The notes below the pieces were generated by a model that did not search any database, was not told where the DNA came from, and saw only the letters and a program-made list of their open reading frames with translations. Positions 10,168 to 16,069 of a DNA stretch of 16,069 nucleotides are shown piece by piece. The stretch's first letter is position 1; every line of letters starts with the position of its first letter. The stretch lies in the NCBI GenBank assembly GCA_937901185.1, contig CALCHR010000087.1, positions 1 to 16,069 on the forward strand, in the 5' to 3' direction. Made by a program: the position numbers and the translations under genes. This DNA comes from an uncultured Bacteroidales bacterium. GTDB lineage: Bacteria > Bacteroidota > Bacteroidia > Bacteroidales > Bacteroidaceae.

Positions 10168-10866
10168 TTAGTTTTTACCGGCTGCTTCGGTGTATCCGCG
10201 CAGTATGTTGATGGTCTTTTTGATGTCGTAGTTCTTGCCGTCGGCCCCTTTGGCTTTGATGAGGAGGTAGTAAGCACCGTCGGGCACATTGCTGCCGCCG
10301 CTCTTGCCGTCCCATCCGCCGTCCAGGTCTTTCCAGGAGTAGAGTTTCTTGCCCCAGCGGTTGAACACGGTGGCCTCGAAGGATACGATGCTCTGGTAGC
10401 CCTCTTTCACCTTGAACACATCGTTCACGCCGTCGCCGTTGGGCGTAAAGGCGTTGGGCACCTCCAGCTTCGACTCGCTGATGTTCACCATGAAGGGACT
10501 GTCCATCTCGTATTCGATGGTGTCGGTGCCCTCTACAAAGCTGATGTACAGCTCGACGAGAAAGGCGCCGCTCTCCCGAAACTCGTAGGTGGTCTCCTCT
10601 TCGTAGCGGGTGAGGAAAGGCTTTTCTTCGCCCTGGCGCGAGAAGCGCCACTCATAGTAGGGCGTGTAGCTGCCCACGTTCTCCGGATGGGCGCGCAGCA
10701 GGGCTTTGATTGGAGCCGAGCCTTCGTATTCGGTTTCTTCGCTCTCCTCGCCGTCGGCCGCCGTGATGGTCATCGTAGGCATGGCCGAGGGGTAGGCGCT
10801 TTGTGCGAAACCCACGCAGGGCAGGAGGCAGAAAAGCAGCAGGGGCAGAATCTTTTTCAGCATCAT
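10168..10866 (-). CDS. Secreted protein with T9SS type B (gliding-motility) C-terminal domain
   Basis: 232 residues. MMLKKILPLLLFCLLPCVGF then AQ is a Sec signal peptide with probable cleavage after AQ near residue 22. The Cys at 17 follows Pro, so a lipoprotein box is unlikely. Residues about 35-130 resemble a PKD-like beta sandwich. Residues about 134-224 are the type B CTD: LEVPNAFTPNGDGVNDVF, FNRWGKKLYSW, GGWDGK, VPDGAYYLLIKA, the pattern recognised by the type IX secretion system for export across the outer membrane. The protein is small, with little cargo beyond the CTD, so it may be a structural or attachment component rather than an enzyme. It has its own promoter about 20 bp upstream and heads the probable operon with uvrA. 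Two adjacent ATG codons begin the frame; the first is used here. Confidence 0.88.
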   Translation of the reverse strand: MMLKKILPLLLFCLLPCVGFAQSAYPSAMPTMTITAADGEESEETEYEGSAPIKALLRAHPENVGSYTPYYEWRFSRQGEEKPFLTRYEEETTYEFRESGAFLVELYISFVEGTDTIEYEMDSPFMVNISESKLEVPNAFTPNGDGVNDVFKVKEGYQSIVSFEATVFNRWGKKLYSWKDLDGGWDGKSGGSNVPDGAYYLLIKAKGADGKNYDIKKTINILRGYTEAAGKN

Positions 10867-10884
10867 CTATATATTATATGAGTG

Positions 10885-10917
10885 CAAAGATACATCAAGA
10901 GCCCCGAACTGCAAAAC
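10885..10917 (-). promoter_or_regulatory. Promoter of the T9SS-CTD / uvrA / four-helix operon
   Basis: On the minus strand the -7 element TATCTTTG (10892-10885) is a perfect TAnnTTTG match. A TTTTG word lies about 19 bp upstream, the expected -33 position. The start codon at 10866 is under 20 bp away, so the leader would be very short, as is common in Bacteroidota. Confidence 0.75.
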
Positions 10918-11103
10918 GCTGCTCCCCCATTTTTCTAAATCTGCCGCCCCGCAGCGCCTTCTTGCAGGGCCGTTTTTTATGAATATTTATAAGATTGGCG
11001 AGCTTGGTGGCGGCGTTTTGATGCAGCGGGGCCAAAAATGGGCGCTCCGCCATCTTTATTTCTTAAAAGATGTAAACGCATTCTAAAAATCAGTAAATCC
11101 CGA
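10918..11103. other. Intergenic region, no gene recognised
   Basis: This is the first part of a roughly 760-bp divergent intergenic region. No open frame with a known family is present. TGGCGG (11018-11023) and CCGCCA (11047-11052) could form a 6-bp stem around a loop that contains CAAAAATGGGC (11033-11043), a word that recurs in this region and resembles the tail of the 21-bp repeats. No promoter drives this segment that I can see. Confidence 0.4.
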
Positions 11104-11135
11104 TTTGCATTTCGCCCACAAATGTATTATCTTTG
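11104..11135 (+). promoter_or_regulatory. Strong Bacteroidota promoter facing a terminator
   Basis: TTTG at 11104-11107, a 20-bp spacer and TATCTTTG at 11128-11135 are an ideal Bacteroidota vegetative promoter on the plus strand. Transcription would begin near 11140, about 10 bp before the terminator hairpin at 11149-11172. The next plus-strand gene starts at 11625 and has its own promoter. Confidence 0.8.
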
Positions 11136-11140
11136 TCTTG

Positions 11141-11172
11141 ACGTATAGGGACCTCGGCTGAGGTCCTTTTTT
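11141..11172 (+). ncRNA. Possible very short terminated RNA or attenuator leader
   Basis: The promoter at 11104-11135 and the terminator at 11149-11172 together would give an RNA of about 30 nt, consisting almost only of the terminator hairpin. It could be an attenuated leader for the regulator gene at 11625, the remains of a longer unit, or a small RNA. The start site is inferred from the promoter. I do not recognise a known RNA family. Confidence 0.35.
11149..11172 (+). terminator. Rho-independent terminator immediately after a promoter
   Basis: GGACCTC (11149-11155) pairs perfectly with GAGGTCC (11160-11166) around a GGCT loop, followed by six T residues (11167-11172). It is oriented for the plus strand; the minus strand lacks a T run. 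No plus-strand gene lies upstream, so it must act on the transcript from the promoter at 11104-11135. Confidence 0.85.
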
Positions 11173-11190
11173 GTATCCGTTCTTTCGGAG

Positions 11191-11277
11191 AAAATGCGCA
11201 TTTTTGGCCATTCCTTCGGCGGCTCGCAGGAAAAATTAGGTAACTACTAAGAAAATTTTGGTAACTACGAAGAAAAA
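11191..11277 (-). repeat. Dispersed 21-bp-phased intergenic repeat, copy 3 (three units plus tail)
   Basis: Read on the minus strand, three 21-bp units occupy 11277-11257, 11256-11236 and 11235-11215. The first two share TTTTCTT(C/A)GTAGTTACC; the third has diverged and reads TTTTTCCTGCGAGCC. The tail GGAATGGCCAAAAATGCGC follows from 11214, related to the GAAATGCCC(A/G)AAAATGGC tail of copies 2 and 4. Part of the tail forms the perfect 14-bp palindrome AAAATGCGCATTTT at 11191-11204. Confidence 0.75.
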
Positions 11278-11536
11278 TTTTGCGCCGCGCCGTGGAGTTT
11301 TCTAAGCGCTGAAAATTTCTTTCGGCTTCATGGCACTTTTGGCTGCGTTAAACTTTCTTAAAACTTTCTTTCTCGCCCTTTTCTTAAAAACCGATTGGCC
11401 CGCTTTTTGCAATGGCACCCTCCTTTGCATATTGCCGGAGAAGGCCTCGGAGTGTTAAAAATAGCTCTCAAAAATGGGCCGGAAGACCCAATAAATTGGT
11501 ATTTTTTACAAGAAAATACATACATTTAACAACATT
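11278..11536. other. Intergenic region upstream of the WYL regulator, no gene recognised
   Basis: The sequence is a mix of T-rich runs (AAACTTTCTT repeated near 11350-11370) and GC-rich words. It can be read in frame with the regulator back to 11412, but that extension looks non-coding: it has no conserved features, includes the promoter and runs through the G9 tract. Another CAAAAATGGGC word is at 11469-11479. Confidence 0.45.
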
Positions 11537-11544
11537 TAACTTTG
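11537..11544 (+). promoter_or_regulatory. Second possible -7 element, directly before a G9 tract
   Basis: TAACTTTG matches TAnnTTTG on the plus strand, but no TTG/TTTG is found at the expected -33 position. A run of nine G residues (11546-11554) begins two bases later, about where transcription would start. Confidence 0.4.
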
Positions 11545-11560
11545 CGGGGGGGGGTAAAAA

Positions 11561-11591
11561 TTGCATTTTTAATATTTTTGTTATAATTTTG
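11561..11591 (+). promoter_or_regulatory. Promoter of the WYL regulator gene
   Basis: TTG at 11561-11563, a 20-bp spacer and TAATTTTG at 11584-11591 fit the Bacteroidota promoter on the plus strand. The start codon at 11625 lies about 33 bp downstream, which gives a short leader and supports that start over upstream in-frame codons. Confidence 0.65.
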
Positions 11592-11624
11592 CATCCTGAA
11601 AGAGAAAAATATTTTAGGACGGAA

Positions 11625-12530
11625 ATGGATTTTGAGAAGTTCGACAAGCAACTTCGGCTGATGGTGATGCTCACGCAGAACAACAGTCTGAAAGTGGAGG
11701 ATGTGAGTAAGCAGCTGAATATGAGTAAGCGAAGCATCTATCGCTACCTTGACGCCTTTCGCGAGATGGGCTTTGTGGTAGAGAAGAGCGGCACGAAGTA
11801 TCGCATCGACCACAGTTCGCCCTTCTTCAAAGAAATCACCTCGCTCATCCACTTCACCGAAGACGAGGCCATCACCATCAACCGCGTGCTTAACAGCGTC
11901 TTGGACAACTCGCCCGAGGTGCGCCACCTGCGTCAGAAGCTCTCCTCGCTCTACGACTTTGAGGTGCTGGCCCGCCACGGCGTGGACGACCACATAGCTC
12001 GCAACCTGAGCAAAATCTATGAGGGCACACGCCAACACCGAGTGGTCGTCCTGCGCGACTATCTCTCGCCCAACAGCGGACGCATCACCGACCGCTACGT
12101 AGAGCCCTACCTCTTTCTCTCCGGCAACAGCGAAGTGCGCTGCTACGAGATAACCACCGGATTGAACAAGACCTTTAAGATATCACGCGCACGTAGTGTA
12201 GAGGTGCTCGATATGCTCTGGTCGCACGAAGAGCAGCACACGCCCTTCTTTACCGACCTCTTCCATTTCTCAGGCACACAGCGTTTCGGCGTGAAGCTCC
12301 TGCTGGGCCGTCTGGCCACCAATCTGCTCCTCGAAGAGTTTCCCGCCGCCGAAGAGCAAATCGAACTGCAAGACGACGGCCGCTACCTGCTCGACACACA
12401 GGTGTGCAGTTTCAAAGGCGTGGGCCGCTTCGTCATGGGACTCTCCGACGACATCGACGTAGTAGACTCGCCCGACTTCAAAAACTATCTGTCCGAGCGC
12501 ATCAAAGATTTAACAAAAAAATTTAAGTAG
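11625..12530 (+). CDS. WYL-domain HTH transcriptional regulator
   Basis: 301 residues from the ATG at 11625. Residues about 5-60 form a winged HTH of the DeoR/HTH_11 kind, with recognition helix NMSKRSIYRYLDAFREMGF at 32-50. Residues about 125-200 match the WYL sensor fold (IYEGTRQHRVVVLRDY, VEPYLFLSGNSEVRCYEI, FKISRARSVEVL), although the W-Y-L triplet itself is replaced by V-R-C-Y. The C-terminal part (about 215-301) fits the WCX extension seen in such regulators. WYL domains bind ligands, often nucleotides or nucleic acids; the ligand here is unknown. An upstream in-frame ATG at 11412 is rejected because the promoter and a G9 run lie between. Targets are unknown; the next gene, 63 bp downstream, and its own divergent upstream region are candidates. 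Confidence 0.85.
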   Translation: MDFEKFDKQLRLMVMLTQNNSLKVEDVSKQLNMSKRSIYRYLDAFREMGFVVEKSGTKYRIDHSSPFFKEITSLIHFTEDEAITINRVLNSVLDNSPEVRHLRQKLSSLYDFEVLARHGVDDHIARNLSKIYEGTRQHRVVVLRDYLSPNSGRITDRYVEPYLFLSGNSEVRCYEITTGLNKTFKISRARSVEVLDMLWSHEEQHTPFFTDLFHFSGTQRFGVKLLLGRLATNLLLEEFPAAEEQIELQDDGRYLLDTQVCSFKGVGRFVMGLSDDIDVVDSPDFKNYLSERIKDLTKKFK

Positions 12531-12538
12531 TGACGTAG

Positions 12539-12549
12539 ATTGTCACAAT
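12539..12549. promoter_or_regulatory. Small palindrome ATTGT-C-ACAAT, possible operator
   Basis: A perfect 5-bp inverted repeat with one central base lies in the 63-bp gap between the WYL regulator and the small hypothetical gene. It sits upstream of a weak -7-like TTTCTTTG. Its length and place are compatible with an operator, but such short palindromes also occur by chance. Confidence 0.3.
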
Positions 12550-12593
12550 TTACGGATTTCTTTGCACCGTGAACCAATAAAAATATCACGGCC

Positions 12594-12881
12594 ATGACAA
12601 AGAAATCTTTTGTGTTAGACCCCTCGTTTCTCGCTCAGGAAAAACCGCAGAACCTCTTCGCACGCCTCGCAGCCAGTCGCCCCATCGTAGCATTGGCCGC
12701 CTTCTACAGCCGCTTGCTCGAAGAGCCCGTCAGTCCGCGCCACACGCTCCATTTGCTCAACGCACAAGCCGCCATACTGGCCGCCATTTTCCCCGCAGAT
12801 ATGTCGCTCAGCCTGCGCGCCCTCTTCTTCCTCTGGGCCGCTTTGGCACTGCTCGGATGCAAGCGCAGCGCCAAAGAATGA
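12594..12881 (+). CDS. Small hypothetical membrane-associated protein
   Basis: 95 residues, family not recognised. The N-terminus is hydrophilic (MTKKSFVLDPSFLAQEKPQN). Three hydrophobic stretches follow: about 31-43, 52-67 and 74-89. The last (SLRALFFLWAALALLGC) is the best membrane segment, and the chain ends with a short basic tail. Coding is supported by codon usage like its neighbours, an ATG after an A-rich leader and a position that fills the gap between two plus-strand genes. Its nearness to the WYL regulator may mean it is controlled by it, but that is inference. An antisense open frame of similar size exists and is less likely. Confidence 0.65.
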   Translation: MTKKSFVLDPSFLAQEKPQNLFARLAASRPIVALAAFYSRLLEEPVSPRHTLHLLNAQAAILAAIFPADMSLSLRALFFLWAALALLGCKRSAKE

Positions 12882-12935
12882 AACACCGGCCATCAACTTG
12901 TGGGCCAACGCAGTGTGCTATCTAAAAAAAATCCG

Positions 12936-12943
12936 TACCTTTG
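12936..12943 (+). promoter_or_regulatory. Promoter -7 element of gpmI
   Basis: TACCTTTG fully matches TAnnTTTG, 43 bp upstream of the ATG at 12987. The -33 region has only a weak GTGTG match. The element supports the 12987 start, because an in-frame upstream start at 12900 would place the promoter inside the coding region. Confidence 0.6.
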
Positions 12944-12986
12944 TAAGTTGAAAGCAAAAAACTCAAACCATAAAACCAAAATCATC

Positions 12987-14507
12987 ATGGCAAAGAAAGC
13001 CCTACTTATGATTCTCGATGGTTGGGGAATTGGCTCGCACGGCAAAGGCGACGTCATCTTCCAAACACCAACCCCCTTCATGGACAGCCTCGCTGCCAAC
13101 TATCCCCACTCTCAACTCCTCGCTTCTGGCGAGAACGTGGGTTTGCCCGACGGACAAATGGGTAACTCCGAAGTGGGCCACCTGAACATCGGTGCAGGCC
13201 GCATCGTTTACCAGGACTTGGTAAAAATCAACCGCGCATGTGCCGACGGTTCCATCCTCAGCAACCCCGAAGTGGTAAGCGCCTACTCCTACGCAAAGGA
13301 AAACGGCAAGAGCGTACACCTCATGGGCTTGACCTCAGACGGAGGCGTTCACTCTTCACTCGACCACCTCTTCAAACTCGTAGAAATCGCTAAGGAATAC
13401 GGCGTAGCCGAGCGCACCTTCGTTCACTGCTTCATGGACGGTCGCGACACCGACCCCCGCAGCGGAAAAGGCTTCATCGAACAACTGCAAGGCGTGTGCA
13501 ACGCCAACGGCGCTGCCATCGCCTCCATCGTAGGCCGTTTCTACGCCATGGACCGCGACAAGCGTTGGGAGCGTGTGAAGGAAGCTTACGACCTCCTTGT
13601 AGAAGGCAAAGGCAAGCAAGCTGCCGACATGGTGCAAGCCATGCAGGAAAGCTACGACGCCGATGTGACCGACGAGTTCGTTCTCCCCATCCATAACACC
13701 ACTGTTGACGGATGCATCAAAGAGGGCGACGTGGTTATCTTCTTTAACTACCGCAACGACCGCGCTAAGGAGCTCACCGTAGTGCTCACCCAGCAAGACA
13801 TGCCCGAAGCCGGCATGAAAACAATCCCCGGTTTGCAGTTCTACTGTATGACTCCTTACGACGCATCATTTACCGGCGTGCACATCCTCTTCCCCAAAGA
13901 GAACGTGACCAACACCCTCGGCGAATACCTCAGCAGCAAGGGACTCACACAGCTTCACACCGCAGAGACAGAGAAGTACGCACACGTAACATTCTTCTTC
14001 AACGGTGGCCGCGAAACTCCCTACGAAGGCGAAGAACGCATCCTCGTAGCATCGCCTAAGGTGGCTACTTACGACCTCAAGCCCGAGATGTCTGCCTATG
14101 AGGTGAAGGACAAACTCGTAGAGGCTATCAAGGAAGACAAGTACGACTTCATCGTGGTGAACTTTGCCAACGGCGACATGGTGGGCCACACCGGCATCTA
14201 CGAAGCCATTGAGAAGGCTGTGAAGGCTGTTGACGAATGTGTGAAGGACGTGGTGACAGCTGCCAGCGCCACCGGCTACGAAACCATCATCATTGCCGAC
14301 CACGGCAACGCTGACAACGCAGTGAACGCAGACGGTACGCCCAATACAGCTCACTCTTTGAATCCCGTTCCCTTCATCTATGTGACAGAGAACAAGAACG
14401 CCAAGGTGGCCGACGGCGTTTTGGCCGACGTAGCGCCTTCTATCCTCCACATCCTCGGCTTGGAACAGCCCGCCGAGATGACCGGTAAGGATTTGATCAG
14501 CGAATAA
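12987..14507 (+). CDS. gpmI: 2,3-bisphosphoglycerate-independent phosphoglycerate mutase
   Basis: 506 residues, the normal length for this enzyme, which interconverts 3- and 2-phosphoglycerate in glycolysis and gluconeogenesis using two Mn ions and a phosphoserine intermediate. Metal and catalytic motifs are present: Asp11 in LMILDGWG, the catalytic Ser61 in GQMGNSEVGHLNIGAGR, DGGVHS at 118-123, DGRDTDPRSG at 151-160, GRFYAMDRDKRWER at 183-196, ETEKYAHVTFFFNGG at 327-341, ANGDMVGHTG at 394-403, ADHGNAD at 437-443 and the final TAHS at 454-457. The start MAKKALLMILDGWG places the first metal ligand at the usual distance from the N-terminus. It has its own promoter and is followed by a strong terminator, so it is probably monocistronic. 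Nothing looks altered. Confidence 0.97.
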   Translation: MAKKALLMILDGWGIGSHGKGDVIFQTPTPFMDSLAANYPHSQLLASGENVGLPDGQMGNSEVGHLNIGAGRIVYQDLVKINRACADGSILSNPEVVSAYSYAKENGKSVHLMGLTSDGGVHSSLDHLFKLVEIAKEYGVAERTFVHCFMDGRDTDPRSGKGFIEQLQGVCNANGAAIASIVGRFYAMDRDKRWERVKEAYDLLVEGKGKQAADMVQAMQESYDADVTDEFVLPIHNTTVDGCIKEGDVVIFFNYRNDRAKELTVVLTQQDMPEAGMKTIPGLQFYCMTPYDASFTGVHILFPKENVTNTLGEYLSSKGLTQLHTAETEKYAHVTFFFNGGRETPYEGEERILVASPKVATYDLKPEMSAYEVKDKLVEAIKEDKYDFIVVNFANGDMVGHTGIYEAIEKAVKAVDECVKDVVTAASATGYETIIIADHGNADNAVNADGTPNTAHSLNPVPFIYVTENKNAKVADGVLADVAPSILHILGLEQPAEMTGKDLISE

Positions 14508-14547
14508 TTTTTCTTGACAAACAGCTGTGCCCGACACAGCGCTACAT

Positions 14548-14582
14548 AAAAAATCACGAGTCGCAAGACCCGTGATTTTTTT
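14548..14582. terminator. Strong bidirectional rho-independent terminator
   Basis: AAAAAATCACG (14548-14558) pairs perfectly with CGTGATTTTTT (14571-14581). Inside, GTC and GAC (14560-14562, 14667-style inner pair at 14567-14569) close a GCAA tetraloop of the GNRA type. T and A runs on the two sides let it work for gpmI on the plus strand and for the DUF1634 gene on the minus strand, which converge here. Confidence 0.9.
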
Positions 14583-14615
14583 ATTTCTAAAATTCCAAAA
14601 GGCTTTCTCTGAATC

Positions 14616-14993
14616 TTAGAAACCGCCTATCGAGTTGCCGATGATGATGGCCAGCACCGCCGAGGTAATGGCGGCGTAGAGCCAGTCGCGCTGGCTGACA
14701 AAGCCCGCAAGGGAGAGCAGCACGCGCAGAATGGGGGTGAGCAACAGGGCGATGACGCCGAGCTGAATCCAGCTGGCGGCGTTCATCTCGCACACTCCGG
14801 CAAGGATGCCGCCCAGTGTGGTGTATTCCTTGGGGTGAGTATCCGAGTAGGAGAACGTAGTATAGTCTGGCAGAGGCTCGCTGCCGTGTTTGTAGAGATA
14901 GATGGCGCCGCCCACGAAAGCGATGGCGCAGGCTATCGATACGCCCCAGCGCAGGGTGCGGGCTACCATTTGTTCGAGTCTGTTATCTTCCAT
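14616..14993 (-). CDS. DUF1634 membrane protein
   Basis: 125 residues with three hydrophobic segments, near 16-34, 76-97 and 105-123, and a short polar region between the first and second. The pattern RTLRWGVSIA, then TLGGIL, WIQLGVIALLLTPILRVL and ITSAVLAIIIGN is typical of DUF1634. Members of this family are repeatedly found next to TSUP permeases, and here the gene starts 12 bp after the TSUP stop codon on the same strand, so the two probably form one operon and act together in the inner membrane. The exact role is unknown; a subunit or modulator of the permease is the natural guess. Confidence 0.85.
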   Translation of the reverse strand: MEDNRLEQMVARTLRWGVSIACAIAFVGGAIYLYKHGSEPLPDYTTFSYSDTHPKEYTTLGGILAGVCEMNAASWIQLGVIALLLTPILRVLLSLAGFVSQRDWLYAAITSAVLAIIIGNSIGGF

Positions 14994-15005
14994 TGCTGTG
15001 AGGTT

Positions 15006-15848
15006 TTAGTTTTCAAAGCCGCCGGTGAATCCTTGGTAAATCATATTGGCTGCCACCATGAGGATGGCGATGCAGAAAATCTGGCGCAGGGTGCGCACGT
15101 CGAGGCGTTTGAGCAAGCGCGCGCCGGTGAGGGCACCGAAGAGTACGCCAATCATGACGGGGCAGGCAATGCCCGGCACGATGTTGCCGCGCTGGATGTA
15201 GACCACGGCGGAGGCGCAAGCGGTTACGCCCATCATGAAGTTGGACGTGGTGGTGCTCACCTTGAAAGGCACCTTCATGATGCCGTCCATGGCAATCACT
15301 TTGAGCACGCCGCTACCAATGCCGAGGATGCCCGAGAGTACTCCGGCCACGGCCATTACGCCGAAGCCGCCAAACACGTGGCGCAGCTCGTAGCTCTTGC
15401 GGCTGCCGTCTTTCTGCGGCCACGTACCGAAGAGGCGCAGGCGCTTGGCCATCTGCGAGCCTATCACACCGTCGTGGTCCGACTTTTGGCGCTGCTGCAT
15501 GGCGGCAGTGAGGATGAGCACACAGCCGTAGATGATGGCTATCACGGAGTTGTTGAGCCACACGGCGATGATGGCTCCGGCCACGGCACCAATGGTGGTG
15601 GCTATCTCCAGGAACATGCCGAGGCGCACGTTGGTGATTCCTTCTTTCACATAGGCACTGCCCGAGCCGCTGGAAGTGGCGATAGAGGCTACCAAAGCAG
15701 CGCCGATGGCATAGTGGAAGTCTACACCAAAGGCCAGTGTGAGGACGGGGATGACTACCACACCGCCGCCCAGGCCCGTGAGCGAGCCGAGCAGGCCGGC
15801 AAGATAGGCCGACACCAAGAGGATGAGGGTGAAAATAAGGATGGTCAT
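15006..15848 (-). CDS. TSUP family (TauE/SafE) permease
   Basis: 280 residues from the ATG at 15848, with about eight hydrophobic segments in two halves. LLGSLTGLGGGVVVIPVLTL near the N-terminus and GGFGVMAVAGVLSGILGIGSG in the second half are the repeated glycine-rich motifs of TauE/SafE proteins. These inner-membrane proteins move sulfite, sulfonates or other small organosulfur or organic anions; the substrate cannot be told here. A polar, basic linker near 125-150 (QQRQKSDHDG, RLFGTWPQKDGSRKS) separates the halves. A TTG codon 24 bp upstream is in frame but lies inside the -7 promoter element TATCTTTG, so it is rejected as a start. The gene heads a two-gene operon with the DUF1634 gene. 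Confidence 0.9.
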   Translation of the reverse strand: MTILIFTLILLVSAYLAGLLGSLTGLGGGVVVIPVLTLAFGVDFHYAIGAALVASIATSSGSGSAYVKEGITNVRLGMFLEIATTIGAVAGAIIAVWLNNSVIAIIYGCVLILTAAMQQRQKSDHDGVIGSQMAKRLRLFGTWPQKDGSRKSYELRHVFGGFGVMAVAGVLSGILGIGSGVLKVIAMDGIMKVPFKVSTTTSNFMMGVTACASAVVYIQRGNIVPGIACPVMIGVLFGALTGARLLKRLDVRTLRQIFCIAILMVAANMIYQGFTGGFEN

Positions 15849-15869
15849 AACTTTTTTGCTTTCGAGGTG

Positions 15870-15877
15870 CAAAGATA
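15870..15877 (-). promoter_or_regulatory. Promoter -7 element of the TSUP-DUF1634 operon
   Basis: On the minus strand TATCTTTG is a perfect TAnnTTTG match, 21 bp upstream of the ATG at 15848. No TTTG is found at the usual -33 spacing. The element fixes the gene start downstream of it. Confidence 0.65.
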
Positions 15878-16038
15878 CGGAAAGAAACTGAGAATCTGCC
15901 CGTTCACTTTCTGCTCTTGCGGAAAAATGTACTTCTAAGAGAGGGTGGTTTCGGCAGGCTGCCTCTCTGCTTTCCTCTAAAAGGAGAGGAGCCTCTTTTT
16001 CGCCTTTATAATCGCTTGAAAATCAAGGGCCATTTTTG

Positions 16039-16069
16039 GGCATTTCTTAGGTAAAAGCTAGGTGAATTT
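16039..16069 (-). repeat. Dispersed 21-bp-phased intergenic repeat, copy 4 (truncated by window end)
   Basis: The final 31 bases are the exact reverse complement of bases 25-55 and contain one 21-bp unit with CCTAG-N7-CTAAG plus the GAAATGCC tail. The tail continues inward to about 16027 as CAAAAATGGCCC and is more like copy 2 there than copy 1. The array presumably continues beyond the window. Confidence 0.8.

Noticed and set aside
10168..10866. T9SS-CTD protein as a lipoprotein
   Set aside because: Its Cys17 is preceded by Pro and not by a small residue, and a normal AxA-like/AQ cleavage site follows at about residue 22.
11412..11624. N-terminal extension of the WYL regulator
   Set aside because: The stretch contains a good promoter and a G9 run and has no conserved protein features; the ATG at 11625 begins directly at the HTH domain.
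12900..12986. N-terminal extension of phosphoglycerate mutase
   Set aside because: The extension contains the -7 element TACCTTTG, and the family normally starts a few residues before the LDGWG motif, as from 12987.
14835..15938. Long plus-strand open frame rich in His, Gly and Ala
   Set aside because: It is antisense to the DUF1634 and TSUP genes, whose hydrophobic codons read backwards give this composition.
15940..16026. GA/CT-rich hairpins near the right end as a terminator
   Set aside because: Short stems such as GAGG/CCTC with tiny loops, and no plus-strand gene upstream that would need one.

Overview
The window looks like a chromosomal stretch from a member of the Bacteroidota, most likely Bacteroidales and possibly Prevotellaceae. 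Clues are Bacteroidota-type promoters (TTG/TTTG, about 20 bp, then TAnnTTTG), the absence of clear Shine-Dalgarno sites, a type IX secretion type B C-terminal domain, a DUF5686 outer-membrane protein, a eukaryote-like inositol-phosphate synthase and an S23-type four-helix protein. The genus is an inference. The odd length, and the fact that both ends lie in the same repeat in opposite orientation, suggest a complete contig broken at repeats.

Layout. 1-55: truncated repeat copy. 417-3014 (-): DUF5686 protein with carboxypeptidase-like regulatory domain. 3162-4454 (-): myo-inositol-1-phosphate synthase. 4455-5021: intergenic region with the synthase promoter, a second repeat copy and the terminator of the next gene. 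5022-6572 (-): POT-family peptide transporter, visibly more AT-rich than its neighbours. 6705-7253 (-): four-helix-bundle protein overlapping the end of uvrA by 8 bp. 7246-10137 (-): uvrA. 10168-10866 (-): secreted protein with a type B T9SS sorting domain; it probably heads an operon with uvrA and the four-helix gene. 10867-11624: long divergent intergenic region with a promoter-terminator mini-unit, a third repeat copy, a G9 tract and the regulator promoter. 11625-12530 (+): WYL-type HTH regulator. 12594-12881 (+): small membrane-like hypothetical protein. 12987-14507 (+): cofactor-independent phosphoglycerate mutase, ending in a strong bidirectional terminator. 14616-14993 and 15006-15848 (-): DUF1634 protein and TSUP (TauE/SafE) permease as a two-gene operon. 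16039-16069: fourth repeat copy.

The protein-coding genes are mostly ordinary housekeeping or envelope genes and do not form one pathway. The most unusual content is intergenic: a dispersed repeat family at four places, built of units with an exact 21-bp period (two helical turns). Several units carry a CYTAG-N7-CTARG inverted half-site pair, and each array ends in a conserved GAAATGCC-type tail. This looks more like a phased protein-binding array than a CRISPR or an insertion sequence, but its function is unknown. No tRNA, rRNA, CRISPR array or transposase was seen.
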